DNA of 64,000 nt from NCBI GenBank assembly GCA_958295975.1, contig OY282446.1, positions 372,001 to 436,000 on the forward strand, written 5' to 3'. A program made the translations under genes and the position numbers. Under the pieces are notes generated by a model, which saw nothing but the letters and a program-made list of their open reading frames with translations, made no database searches and was not told where the DNA came from. Below, in pieces: positions 45,099-51,996 of the stretch. Position 1 is the first letter of the stretch. Each line of letters begins with the position of its first letter. Source of the DNA: Tepidiformaceae bacterium (lineage in GTDB: Bacteria > Chloroflexota > Dehalococcoidia > Tepidiformales > Tepidiformaceae).

Positions 45099-45737
45099 AT
45101 GGAGGCGCTGGCCGAATTCCTGCGTCCGGGGCTGCGCGCGCTCACGGAGGCGGGCGCGCTGCGGGAGGGCGTCGAACGGCCCGCGGCGCCGCCCGACGGC
45201 CCTCTGCTGGTGGTCGATCTGGAGATGAGCGGGCCCAATCCGCGCGAGCACGAGGTGATCGACCTCGGGGGCGTGCGCGCGGCCCTGGCCCCGGGCTTCC
45301 CCGAGGAGGCGGCGTGGGGGGCGCGCGTGCGCCCGCTCCACATCGGCACGGCCAACCCGGCCTCGCTCAAGGTGGCGGGCTACGCGCCCCGGGCGTGGCG
45401 CAACGCCATCGCCCTGGAGGAGGCGTTCGCGCGGCTGGCGAAGCTGGGGCGCGGGGCGACCATCGCGGGCTGGGGCATCTCCGGCGACATGGCCTTCCTC
45501 GCCGAGACCGCGCGCCGCACGGGCGCGCCCTGGCCCTTCGCGGAGGCGGCGCTCGACATCCAGCGCATCGCGCGCAAGCGGCTCGGCGCGGGGGAGGTGG
45601 AGCGCTTCAACCTGGGGCACGTGGCCGACCGCCTCGGCATCGGACGCATGGGCGAACACGGCGCCCTCGCCGACGCCTGCGCCGCCTACGACGTGCTCGT
45701 CAGGCTGGCGGAGCGCGCCGGGCTCGGCCCTCCTTGA
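45099..45737 (+). CDS. DEDDh-family 3'-5' exonuclease, 212 aa
   Basis: VVDLEMSGPNP (Exo I, Asp-Glu) near residue 38, GWGISGDMAFL (Exo II, Asp) near 125, and GEHGALADACAAYD (Exo III, His-x4-Asp) near 186 give the full DnaQ/oligoribonuclease catalytic set. The spacing resembles oligoribonuclease or DnaQ-like repair nucleases. Divergent from tldD, directly upstream of the riboflavin operon promoter. Confidence 0.88.
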   Translation: MEALAEFLRPGLRALTEAGALREGVERPAAPPDGPLLVVDLEMSGPNPREHEVIDLGGVRAALAPGFPEEAAWGARVRPLHIGTANPASLKVAGYAPRAWRNAIALEEAFARLAKLGRGATIAGWGISGDMAFLAETARRTGAPWPFAEAALDIQRIARKRLGAGEVERFNLGHVADRLGIGRMGEHGALADACAAYDVLVRLAERAGLGPP

Positions 45738-45762
45738 CAACGCCCGCGCGGGCGCGGACGAT
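45734..45762 (+). promoter_or_regulatory. Promoter of the riboflavin operon
   Basis: TTGACA (45734-45739), a 17-base spacer and a weak -10 GACGAT (45757-45762). The start site would fall just ahead of the FMN riboswitch. The -35 overlaps the exonuclease stop. Confidence 0.6.
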
Positions 45763-45770
45763 CACGGGGA

Positions 45771-45886
45771 CGTTCTCGGGGCGAGGTGAAACTCCTCACC
45801 GGCGGTGAAAGCCCGCGACTCCGCCCAGGCGGATTGATCCGGTGGAATTCCGGGGCCGACGGTCACAGTCCGGATGGGAGAGAACG
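45771..45886 (+). promoter_or_regulatory. FMN riboswitch (RFN element)
   Basis: The conserved RFN blocks are present in order: GGGGCGAGGTGAAACTCC, ACCGGCGGTGAAAGCCCGCG, a GATCCGGTGGAATTCCGG arm, GCCGACGGTCACAGTCCGGA and TGGGAGAGAACG. The closing stem CGTTCTC (45771-45777) pairs perfectly with GAGAACG (45880-45886). It binds FMN and shuts down the operon. There is no U-tract terminator before ribE, so control may be translational. Confidence 0.95.
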
Positions 45887-45966
45887 AAGGGGCGAGCGCC
45901 CGGCGCGGGCCGGTCGAGCGCCGCCGCCCGTCATCCCCGATTCGCCAGGACGCGCGCGAGGGCGGG

Positions 45967-46569
45967 ATGTTCACCGGCATCATCGAGGAACTGGGGACGG
46001 TGCTCGAAAGCGGCGAGGGGCGCCTCCGCATCCGCGCCCCGCTCGTCACGGGCGACGCCTCCCCGGGCGACTCCATCGCCGTCAACGGCGTGGACCTCAC
46101 CGTGGCCGAGCTGGAGGGCGGCGCCTTCGCCGCGAACCTCATGCCGGAGACGTACCGGCGCTCGGCGCTCGGCGACCTGCGCGCGGGCGACCGCGTGAAC
46201 CTGGAGCGCAGCGTGCGCCCCGGCGACCGCCTCAGCGGGCACATCGTGCGCGGCGTGACCGAGGGCGTGGGCGAGGTGCTGTCGCTCACCCCCGAGGGCG
46301 AGGCCCTGCTCGCGCGCGTGGCCGCGCCGCCCGACCTGCTGCGCTACGTGGCGGTCAAGGGGCCCGTCTGCATCGACGGCGTGAGCCTCACGGTGGTGGC
46401 GAAGGACGAGGCCTCGCTCACCGTCTCGCTCGTGCGCTACACGCGCGAGCACACCACGCTGGAAGGCCGCGGCGCGGGCGCGCGCGTGAACCTGGAGACG
46501 GACATCCTCGCGCGCTACGTCGAGCAGTTCGTGGACGAGCGTCTGGCGGCGGCGGGGGAGCGGGCATGA
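45967..46569 (+). CDS. ribE: Riboflavin synthase alpha subunit, 200 aa
   Basis: Starts MFTGIIEELG and has two lumazine-binding barrels, each with a SLTV-type motif (VNGVDLTVAEL near 41, IDGVSLTVVAK near 139). Converts two lumazines to riboflavin. The ATG follows GAGGGCGGG and overlaps ribBA by four bases at its end. Confidence 0.95.
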   Translation: MFTGIIEELGTVLESGEGRLRIRAPLVTGDASPGDSIAVNGVDLTVAELEGGAFAANLMPETYRRSALGDLRAGDRVNLERSVRPGDRLSGHIVRGVTEGVGEVLSLTPEGEALLARVAAPPDLLRYVAVKGPVCIDGVSLTVVAKDEASLTVSLVRYTREHTTLEGRGAGARVNLETDILARYVEQFVDERLAAAGERA

Positions 46570-47819
46570 GCGGCGACGGCGTGAGCATCGGCGTCGAGGA
46601 GGCGATCGGGGAGTACCGCCGCGGCAAGTTCGTCATCATCGCCGACGACGAGGGGCGCGAGAACGAGGGCGACCTCACCATCCCCGCCGAGTGCGTGACG
46701 GCGGAGACGATCAACTTCATGGCGCGCTACGCGCGGGGGCTGATCTGCATCCCCCTCACGGCGGAGCGGGCGGACGATCTGAAGCTGCCCATGATGGTGG
46801 ACGAGCGGCGCAACGACTCCCAGTTCGGCACGCCCTTCACCGTCTCCGTGGAGGCGCGCACGGGCGTGTCCACGGGCATCAGCGCCGCGGACCGCGCGCG
46901 CACCGTGCAGGTGCTGCTGGACCCGGAGACGCGCCCCGACGACCTCGTGCGGCCCGGCCACATGTTCCCCCTGCGCGCGCACGAGGGCGGCGTGCTGGTG
47001 CGCGCGGGGCAGACCGAGGCCAGCGTGGACCTCTGCCGCCTCGCGGGCATGCGCCCGGCGGCGGTGATCTGCGAGATCATGAAGGGCGACGGGGAGATGG
47101 CGCGCATGCCCGAACTGCGCCGCTTCGCCCGCCGCCACGGGATCAAGATCCTGACCACCAACGACATCATCCGCTACCGCCTGAAGACGGAGCGGCTGGT
47201 GAAGCGCGTGGCCGAGACGGTCCTGCCCACGCCCGCGGGCGAGATGACCATCATCGCCTACCAGGCCCGCTACGCCCCCGAGGAGGAGGTGGCGGTGGTG
47301 AAGGGCGCCATCGACCCCGATCGCCCCGTGCTCGTGCGCGTGCACGACCAGTGCTTCACGGGCGACGTGCTCCACTCCATGCGCTGCGACTGCGGCGAGC
47401 AGAAGGACCTCGCCCTGCAGATGATCGGCGAGCAGGGGGGCGTCTTCCTCTACCTGCGGCAGGAGGGGCGCGGCATCGGCCTGCACAACAAGCTGCGCGC
47501 CTACCGCCTGCAGGACGGCGGCCTCGACACGGTGGACGCCAACCTCGCCCTCGGCTTCCCCGCCGACGGGCGCGACTACGGCATCGCCATGCAGATCCTG
47601 CTGGACCTCGGCGTGCGCAGGCTGCGGCTGCTCACCAACAACCCCGACAAGCTCGCGGGGCTGGAGGGCTACGGCCTCGAAATCGTGGAGCGCGTGCCCC
47701 TGGAGACCGCGCCCAACGAGTTCAACATCAACTATCTCGAAACGAAGCGCACGCGCATGGGCCACCTGCTCGACCGGCTCGACGCCCCCCAGGCGGCGGC
47801 GGACGGGGAGCGCGCGTGA
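46566..47819 (+). CDS. ribBA: Bifunctional DHBP synthase / GTP cyclohydrolase II, 417 aa
   Basis: The N-terminal half (about 1-205) is DHBP synthase (IADDEGRENEGDLTIPAE, DLVRPGHMFPLRA). The C-terminal half (about 210-400) is GTP cyclohydrolase II with the zinc cysteines in SMRCDCGEQKDL and the catalytic LRQEGRGIGL. Supplies both precursors of lumazine. ATGA overlap with ribE and GTGA overlap with ribH. Confidence 0.96.
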   Translation: MSGDGVSIGVEEAIGEYRRGKFVIIADDEGRENEGDLTIPAECVTAETINFMARYARGLICIPLTAERADDLKLPMMVDERRNDSQFGTPFTVSVEARTGVSTGISAADRARTVQVLLDPETRPDDLVRPGHMFPLRAHEGGVLVRAGQTEASVDLCRLAGMRPAAVICEIMKGDGEMARMPELRRFARRHGIKILTTNDIIRYRLKTERLVKRVAETVLPTPAGEMTIIAYQARYAPEEEVAVVKGAIDPDRPVLVRVHDQCFTGDVLHSMRCDCGEQKDLALQMIGEQGGVFLYLRQEGRGIGLHNKLRAYRLQDGGLDTVDANLALGFPADGRDYGIAMQILLDLGVRRLRLLTNNPDKLAGLEGYGLEIVERVPLETAPNEFNINYLETKRTRMGHLLDRLDAPQAAADGERA

Positions 47820-48280
47820 ACGAGATCGGCCCGGAGAGCGACGGCGAGGGGCTGCGCGTCTGCGTCGTCGTGGCGCAGTGGAACGAATTCGTCACGCGCA
47901 AGCTGCTGGACGGCGCGCGCGCGGGGCTGCGCGAGCGGGGCGTGCGCGCGGACGACGTCACGGTGGCCTGGACGCCCGGCTCCTTCGAGGTTCCGGCGGC
48001 GGCGCGCTGGGCGGCGGAATCGGGGCGCTTCGACGCCGTCGTCGCCCTCGGCGCCGTCATCCGCGGCGAAACCGGCCACTACGAGCACATCGCCGCGCAG
48101 GCCGCCGCCGGGCTGATGCGCGCGGGACAGGACACGGGCGTGCCCGTCGCCTTCGGCGTGCTCACCTGCGAGAACGCCGGGCAGGCGCTGGAGCGCGCGG
48201 GCGGCGTGCACGGGAACAAGGGCGAGGAGGCGGCGGCGGCGGCCATCGCCATGGCGCGCCTGCGCGAGCGCCTCGCCTGA
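47816..48280 (+). CDS. ribH: 6,7-dimethyl-8-ribityllumazine synthase, 154 aa
   Basis: WTPGSFEVPAAARWAAESGR, ALGAVIRGETGHYEHIAAQ and FGVLTCENAGQALERAGG match the family; CENAGQ replaces the more common TDTxEQ. GTG start coupled to ribBA. ribD is not in this operon. Confidence 0.95.
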   Translation: MNEIGPESDGEGLRVCVVVAQWNEFVTRKLLDGARAGLRERGVRADDVTVAWTPGSFEVPAAARWAAESGRFDAVVALGAVIRGETGHYEHIAAQAAAGLMRAGQDTGVPVAFGVLTCENAGQALERAGGVHGNKGEEAAAAAIAMARLRERLA

Positions 48281-48318
48281 AGCCCCCTCACGCGGCGCGG
48301 CGCCACCGCTCCCCGTGG

Positions 48319-48324
48319 TAGCAT
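48319..48324 (+). promoter_or_regulatory. -10 element TAGCAT before the coiled-coil gene
   Basis: TAGCAT 29 bases before the ATG at 48354, with GGAAGGA as ribosome binding site. Confidence 0.4.
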
Positions 48325-48353
48325 CGCCCGGACAGACGCGCGGAAGGACCGGC

Positions 48354-48887
48354 ATGGCGGCAGCGGAACAGTCGAGCGAGCCCGTTCGGGACTACGGCAG
48401 CCCCGCGACTTGGGGCGACGTCGAGGCGGTCCGGAATGCGCTGGGCTCGCAGATGGCCAGGCTCGAGAACGGCACGGAGACGCGCCTCGCGCGTCTGGAG
48501 GGCCGCTTCGAGACGCGCCTCGCCGAGGTCAGGGCGGACGTCGCCGAAGCCAGGGCGGAGATCGCCGAGGCCAGGGCGGATGTCGTCAGGCTGGAAAGCA
48601 AGGTCGACGCCCGCATCGCCGAGGTCAGGACGGAAATCGCCGAGGCCAGGGCGGAGATCGCCGAGGCTAGGGCGGATGTCGTCAGGCTGGAAAGCAAGGT
48701 CGACGCCCGCATCGCCGAGGTCAGGGCCGACATCAGCACGATGGAGAGCGGGCTCAACGCGCGGATCGCCGAAGTGCAAACGGAGATCGCGCGCGGGAAT
48801 GAGCGCATGGCCCGCTGGACCCTCACCGCCATGGCGGCGGGCATCGCCGCCATCGCCGCCCTGGTCGGCATCCTCGCGGCCGTCTGA
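48354..48887 (+). CDS. Coiled-coil protein with C-terminal membrane anchor, 177 aa
   Basis: Residues 25-145 form a long Ala/Glu/Arg coiled coil (repeats of AEVRxxIAEARAEIAEAR and VVRLESKVDAR), and the last 22 residues are a hydrophobic anchor (MAAGIAAIAALVGILAAV). It resembles DUF1640/CCDC90-like coiled-coil proteins only in architecture. A 96-base in-frame duplication lies within it. Function unknown. Confidence 0.7.
   Translation: MAAAEQSSEPVRDYGSPATWGDVEAVRNALGSQMARLENGTETRLARLEGRFETRLAEVRADVAEARAEIAEARADVVRLESKVDARIAEVRTEIAEARAEIAEARADVVRLESKVDARIAEVRADISTMESGLNARIAEVQTEIARGNERMARWTLTAMAAGIAAIAALVGILAAV
48550..48741 (+). repeat. 96-bp in-frame tandem duplication
   Basis: The GTCGTCAGGCTGGAAAGCAA block occurs at 48582 and again at 48678, an exact 96-base offset with only a few differences between the copies. 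It adds 32 residues to the coiled coil. Confidence 0.85.
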
Positions 48888-48907
48888 GGCCGCGCGAGCG
48901 CCCCGCC

Positions 48908-49675
48908 TCAGGGCTTCTCCAGATAGATGCCCGCCGCCCAGCCGTTGCCCGCGGGCGCGGTCACCAGCCACCAGTTGAAGCCGTTGGCCGCCACCGGGCC
49001 CTCCAGCACGGTCACCTCCGCGCCGTCGGCCACGCAGTCGATGACGGCGGCGTCGATGCGGGCGTTGGCGCGAATGTTGAGGCAGCTGTCCGTGCCCGCC
49101 ACGACCGCGCCCGCGCCCGCGGCGAAACGCGGCGGCGCAGGCGTGGGGGTGGCCGTCGGCGTGGGAACGGGCGTGGCCGTGGCCGTGGGCGTGACCGTCG
49201 CCGCCGGAACGGGCGTGGCCGCGGACGTCGGCGCGGGCGTGACGGCGGCGGGCGCGGGATCGCCGCCGCCCCCCCCGAACTGCTCGACGCCCCAGACGAT
49301 GCCGAGGGCGATGGCGGCGGCCAGCAGCAGGCCCGCGGGCACGTACCAGTAGCGCAACAGCCAGCCGCGCGCGCGGGGGGCGCGCCCGAGGACGCCGATG
49401 TCGGAGGGCCGCCGCGCCGCCGCGCGTCCGCTCTCCAGCCGCAGCGGCGCGCGCATCGCCGCCGGACGGGCGGGGGCGGGCGCGGGGGGCGGGCCCCCGC
49501 GAAAGGCGAGCGGACGGGGCTGGCCCTCGTGCTCGCCCGGCGTGGCGCAGCCGTCGCGCTCGACCCAGCAGGCGGGGTGGTGGAGGGCGCGGCAGCCCGA
49601 GCACTGCAGCACGGCCTCGTTCGCGAGGAACGCGACGCCGCAGGCCGGGCAGAGACGGTGGGTCGGCTGGCTCAC
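48908..49675 (-). CDS. Prokaryotic RING-like zinc protein with membrane helix and SH3b domain, 255 aa
   Basis: The N-terminal zinc module has CPACG, CSGCRALHHPACW and a final Cys in ERDGC (residues 9-43), as in Prok-RING family 1. A basic linker, one transmembrane helix (about 107-127), a Pro/Thr-rich stalk (about 140-180) and a C-terminal SH3b-like domain (SCLNIRANA, WWLVTAPAGNGWAAGIYLE) follow. The topology places the zinc domain inside and the SH3 domain outside, suggesting signalling across the membrane. GTG start. Confidence 0.75.
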   Translation of the reverse strand: MSQPTHRLCPACGVAFLANEAVLQCSGCRALHHPACWVERDGCATPGEHEGQPRPLAFRGGPPPAPAPARPAAMRAPLRLESGRAAARRPSDIGVLGRAPRARGWLLRYWYVPAGLLLAAAIALGIVWGVEQFGGGGGDPAPAAVTPAPTSAATPVPAATVTPTATATPVPTPTATPTPAPPRFAAGAGAVVAGTDSCLNIRANARIDAAVIDCVADGAEVTVLEGPVAANGFNWWLVTAPAGNGWAAGIYLEKP

Positions 49676-49758
49676 GCGGACACCCCCGCGCGAGTATCGA
49701 GCGGGCGCGGGCGCTCGGCAAGGCGCCCGGCGTAGACTCGCCCCATGCGGAGGCGTGC

Positions 49759-50193
49759 GTGAGCGCGAGGCGGCGGCCCGCGACGGGCGTCGCCATCGTC
49801 GTGCGCGACGACGCCGGGCGCGTGCTGCTGGGGCGGCGCGCCGTGGGCTGGGGCGCGGGCGCGTGGTGCATCCCCTGCGGCTCCGTGGAATGGGGCGAGG
49901 ACGTGCGCGCCGCCGCCGAACGCGAACTGCTGGAGGAGACCGGCGTGCGCGCCCGCGCGGGCGAACCGCTGGCCGTCCACTCCAACTTCCACGACCCCGA
50001 CCGGCTCACGGTCGGCATCTGGTTCGCCGCCGAGGACGCGCGCGGCGACCCCTTCCCCGCCGACGGCGAGATGAGCGCGACCGCCTACTTCGATCCCGCC
50101 GACCCGCCGCCGCTGGCCTTCCCCACGGATGCGCTCGTGCTGGCCCGGCTGGCGCGCGAGGGCACGGGGCCGAAGCGCGCGGGCGGCCAGTAG
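49759..50193 (+). CDS. Nudix hydrolase, 144 aa
   Basis: A complete Nudix box, GSVEWGEDVRAAAERELLEE followed by TGV (about residues 41-63), with GRVLLGRRA upstream. Hydrolyses a nucleoside-diphosphate-linked substrate that cannot be predicted. The GTG start follows GGAGG; an ATG just upstream (49745) meets a stop. The 3' end overlaps sodX on the other strand by 109 bases. Confidence 0.88.
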   Translation: MSARRRPATGVAIVVRDDAGRVLLGRRAVGWGAGAWCIPCGSVEWGEDVRAAAERELLEETGVRARAGEPLAVHSNFHDPDRLTVGIWFAAEDARGDPFPADGEMSATAYFDPADPPPLAFPTDALVLARLAREGTGPKRAGGQ

Positions 50194-50459
50194 CGCCAGA
50201 CCGCGCGCCCCGCGATGGCCCCCCGCGGCACGGGGCCGAAGACGCGGCTGTCGCTGCTCGCCGCCGCGTTGTCGCCCAGCAGCTCGACGCCCCCCGCGGC
50301 GGACGCGGCCACGCGCTTCACGATCTCGCGCGCCGCATCGCGCGGGTCGCGCGCGACCACGACCTCGCCCGGCGCGGGCGCGCGGCGCACGTAGGCGCGC
50401 CGGTCGACGACGAGGCAGTCGCCCGGGGCGAGCGCGGGCGTCATGCTCGCGCCCGTCAC
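50085..50459 (-). CDS. sodX: Nickel superoxide dismutase maturation protease (S26 family), 124 aa
   Basis: TGASMTPALAPGDCLVVDRR supplies the nucleophilic serine (Ser5) and AREIVKRVAA the general-base lysine near 48; GDNAAASSDSR is the S26 box E. Adjacent sodN makes this the protease that removes the SodN leader. A GTG start is used because no ATG, GTG or TTG lies upstream in frame. Yet the upstream in-frame DNA would encode a hydrophobic stretch (VAALALAGAGAAALLALARW). The last 30 residues are antisense to the Nudix gene. Confidence 0.8.
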   Translation of the reverse strand: MTGASMTPALAPGDCLVVDRRAYVRRAPAPGEVVVARDPRDAAREIVKRVAASAAGGVELLGDNAAASSDSRVFGPVPRGAIAGRAVWRYWPPARFGPVPSRASRASTSASVGKASGGGSAGSK

Positions 50460-50541
50460 CGCGTAGCGGGCGAAGCGCCAGCGCGCGAGCGCGAGCAGGG
50501 CCGCCGCGCCGGCCCCCGCCAGCGCGAGGGCGGCGACGCTG

Positions 50542-50985
50542 CTACCCGGCGGTGTAGAAGGGGACGTCGTCGCGGTTCTTCGAGGCCCAGAAGATGTCGT
50601 GGATCCCGCGGATGGCGTCGACCAGCGCCTGCGCGGCCTCCACGTTCACCTCGACCTTGTTCTGCGAGCAGAGCTTGGCCGCGTTCCAGAAGGTGGCGTG
50701 CAGGTCGGGGTTGGCCTCGAGGTGCGGCGGCTTGAAGTAGTCGGTCCAGAGGATGAGCAGCTCCTGCTTGGCCAGCTGGGCCTGCTCCTCCTTGATGGCG
50801 ATGTAGCGGCCGCGCGTGTTCTCCGCGGCGAGGCCGTCGCCCTCAAGGGCGACCAGCTTCCTGGCCATGGAGAGGACGGCCTCGGCGGCGATGCGCGCGG
50901 AGGCGGGATCGTAGACGCCGCAGGGGCCGTCGCAGTGGGCGGCGGCGGTGCGGGAGGGGCGGAGGATGCGATCGAGCAGGCTCAT
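50542..50985 (-). CDS. sodN: Nickel-containing superoxide dismutase, 147 aa
   Basis: The nickel hook HCDGPCGVYDP starts at residue 17, after a 16-residue leader (MSLLDRILRPSRTAAA) that must be cleaved to expose His1. Cys2 and Cys6 of the mature protein ligate nickel. The four-helix remainder (EEQAQLAKQELLILWTDYF, NPDLHATFWNAAKLCSQNK) matches NiSOD. Converts superoxide to H2O2 and O2 in the cytoplasm. An AGGAAGGAG site precedes the ATG. Confidence 0.96.
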   Translation of the reverse strand: MSLLDRILRPSRTAAAHCDGPCGVYDPASARIAAEAVLSMARKLVALEGDGLAAENTRGRYIAIKEEQAQLAKQELLILWTDYFKPPHLEANPDLHATFWNAAKLCSQNKVEVNVEAAQALVDAIRGIHDIFWASKNRDDVPFYTAG

Positions 50986-51019
50986 GGGAGGCTCCTTCCT
51001 GCGAATGCTTCGGCGGCGC

Positions 51020-51025
51020 AGTATA
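51020..51025 (-). promoter_or_regulatory. -10 element TATACT of sodN-sodX
   Basis: TATACT on the minus strand, 34 bases before the ATG of sodN. Confidence 0.5.
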
Positions 51026-51077
51026 GCGGGGCGGGCGGCGATCCGCGCCCCTCCTTGCGGGCGCCCGACGGCGCGCC

Positions 51078-51083
51078 TAGGAT
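51078..51083 (+). promoter_or_regulatory. -10 element TAGGAT of the polyferredoxin gene
   Basis: TAGGAT 31 bases before the ATG at 51115, with GGAGGGG in the leader. Confidence 0.4.
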
Positions 51084-51114
51084 CGGGGGCGCGGACGATC
51101 CGCGCGGAGGGGCG

Positions 51115-51630
51115 ATGTCCTACAGCATCATTGAGACGTGCATCGGCTGCACCGCCTGCACGAAGCGCTGCCCCACGAACGCGATCACGGGGTCGCGCAA
51201 CGAACTGCACGTGATCGACCCCAGCCTCTGCATCGACTGCGGGGCCTGCGGCGTGGTCTGCCCGCCCGAGGCGATCCTCGACGGGCTCGGCGACGTGACC
51301 AAATCGATCAAGAAGAACGAGTGGCCCAAGGCCGTCGTGATCGAGGAGAAGTGCATCGGCTCCGGCTGCGAGCTGTGCATCAACATCTGCCCCTTCGACG
51401 CGCTCAGCCTGCAGCACACCGACCGCGTCGACGACTTCTTCGGCGTGAGCACGGTGGACGAGAAGAAGTGCACCGGCTGCCGCCTCTGCGAGGACGTGTG
51501 CGGCTGGGACTCCGTCCACATCTTCCCGCTCCGGGACGAGATCCTGAAGCCGCTGGAAACTCTCACGGATCAGGAGATCGCCCTCGTGAAACGGGCGAAG
51601 ACGGCCCAGGACGCGATCGGCGTCTCCTGA
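51115..51630 (+). CDS. Four-cluster 4Fe-4S ferredoxin, 171 aa
   Basis: Cysteine motifs: CIGCTACTKRCP (9-20), CIDCGACGVVCP (39-50), CIGSGCELCINICP (from about 80, with a four-residue first spacing) and CTGCRLCEDVCG (from about 119). Sixteen cysteines can bind four [4Fe-4S] clusters, an electron-wire type protein. The C-terminal 40 residues lack cysteines. No oxidoreductase subunits are adjacent, so its partner is unknown. Confidence 0.88.
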   Translation: MSYSIIETCIGCTACTKRCPTNAITGSRNELHVIDPSLCIDCGACGVVCPPEAILDGLGDVTKSIKKNEWPKAVVIEEKCIGSGCELCINICPFDALSLQHTDRVDDFFGVSTVDEKKCTGCRLCEDVCGWDSVHIFPLRDEILKPLETLTDQEIALVKRAKTAQDAIGVS

Positions 51631-51649
51631 GCGAGGCCTCGGACGGGGG

Positions 51650-51931
51650 CTAGGCGTAGTGCTCGATGCGGCCCGCCAGATCGACGTCGAGCTGCGTGAC
51701 GCCGCCCGCGTCGTGCGTGCTCAGGCGGATGTCCACCGTGGCATAGACGATCGTCAGCTCGGGGTGATGGTTCATCACCTCGGCGGCCATGGCCACGCGC
51801 GTGACGAAGCCCATGGCGGCGATGTGGTCGTCCAGGCGGAAGCTCTTGCGGATGGCGTCGCCGTCCGCGCTCCAGCCGGGCAGGCCCGCCAGGGCCTCGC
51901 CGATGCGCTCGTCGCTCAGTCGATCGGGCAT
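51650..51931 (-). CDS. phhB: Pterin-4a-carbinolamine dehydratase, 93 aa
   Basis: The active-site [20 protein letters not shown] followed by STHDAGG with the histidine pair near residues 54-55 and the second His in STHDAGG. Recycles oxidised tetrahydrobiopterin, or acts in molybdopterin-like pathways; no hydroxylase gene is in view. ATG chosen after a GGGAGGTG site. Confidence 0.92.
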   Translation of the reverse strand: MPDRLSDERIGEALAGLPGWSADGDAIRKSFRLDDHIAAMGFVTRVAMAAEVMNHHPELTIVYATVDIRLSTHDAGGVTQLDVDLAGRIEHYA

Positions 51932-51986
51932 GACGCACCTCCCGGAGCGCGGCCCCATGCGCGCGGCGGCGCTCCCGACGGGCAAG

Positions 51987-51993
51987 GATAGTA
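51987..51993. promoter_or_regulatory. Symmetric divergent -10 element GATAGTA, phhB and lipoprotein gene
   Basis: Reads GATAGT on the plus strand (4 bases before the ATG at 51997) and TACTAT on the minus strand (leader of phhB). One site may serve both genes. Confidence 0.4.
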
Positions 51994-51996
51994 CGT

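Noticed and set aside
50459-50600. Programmed frameshift making a SodN-SodX fusion
   Set aside because: No slippery sequence or stimulator hairpin was evident; a separate GTG start gives a normal-sized protease.
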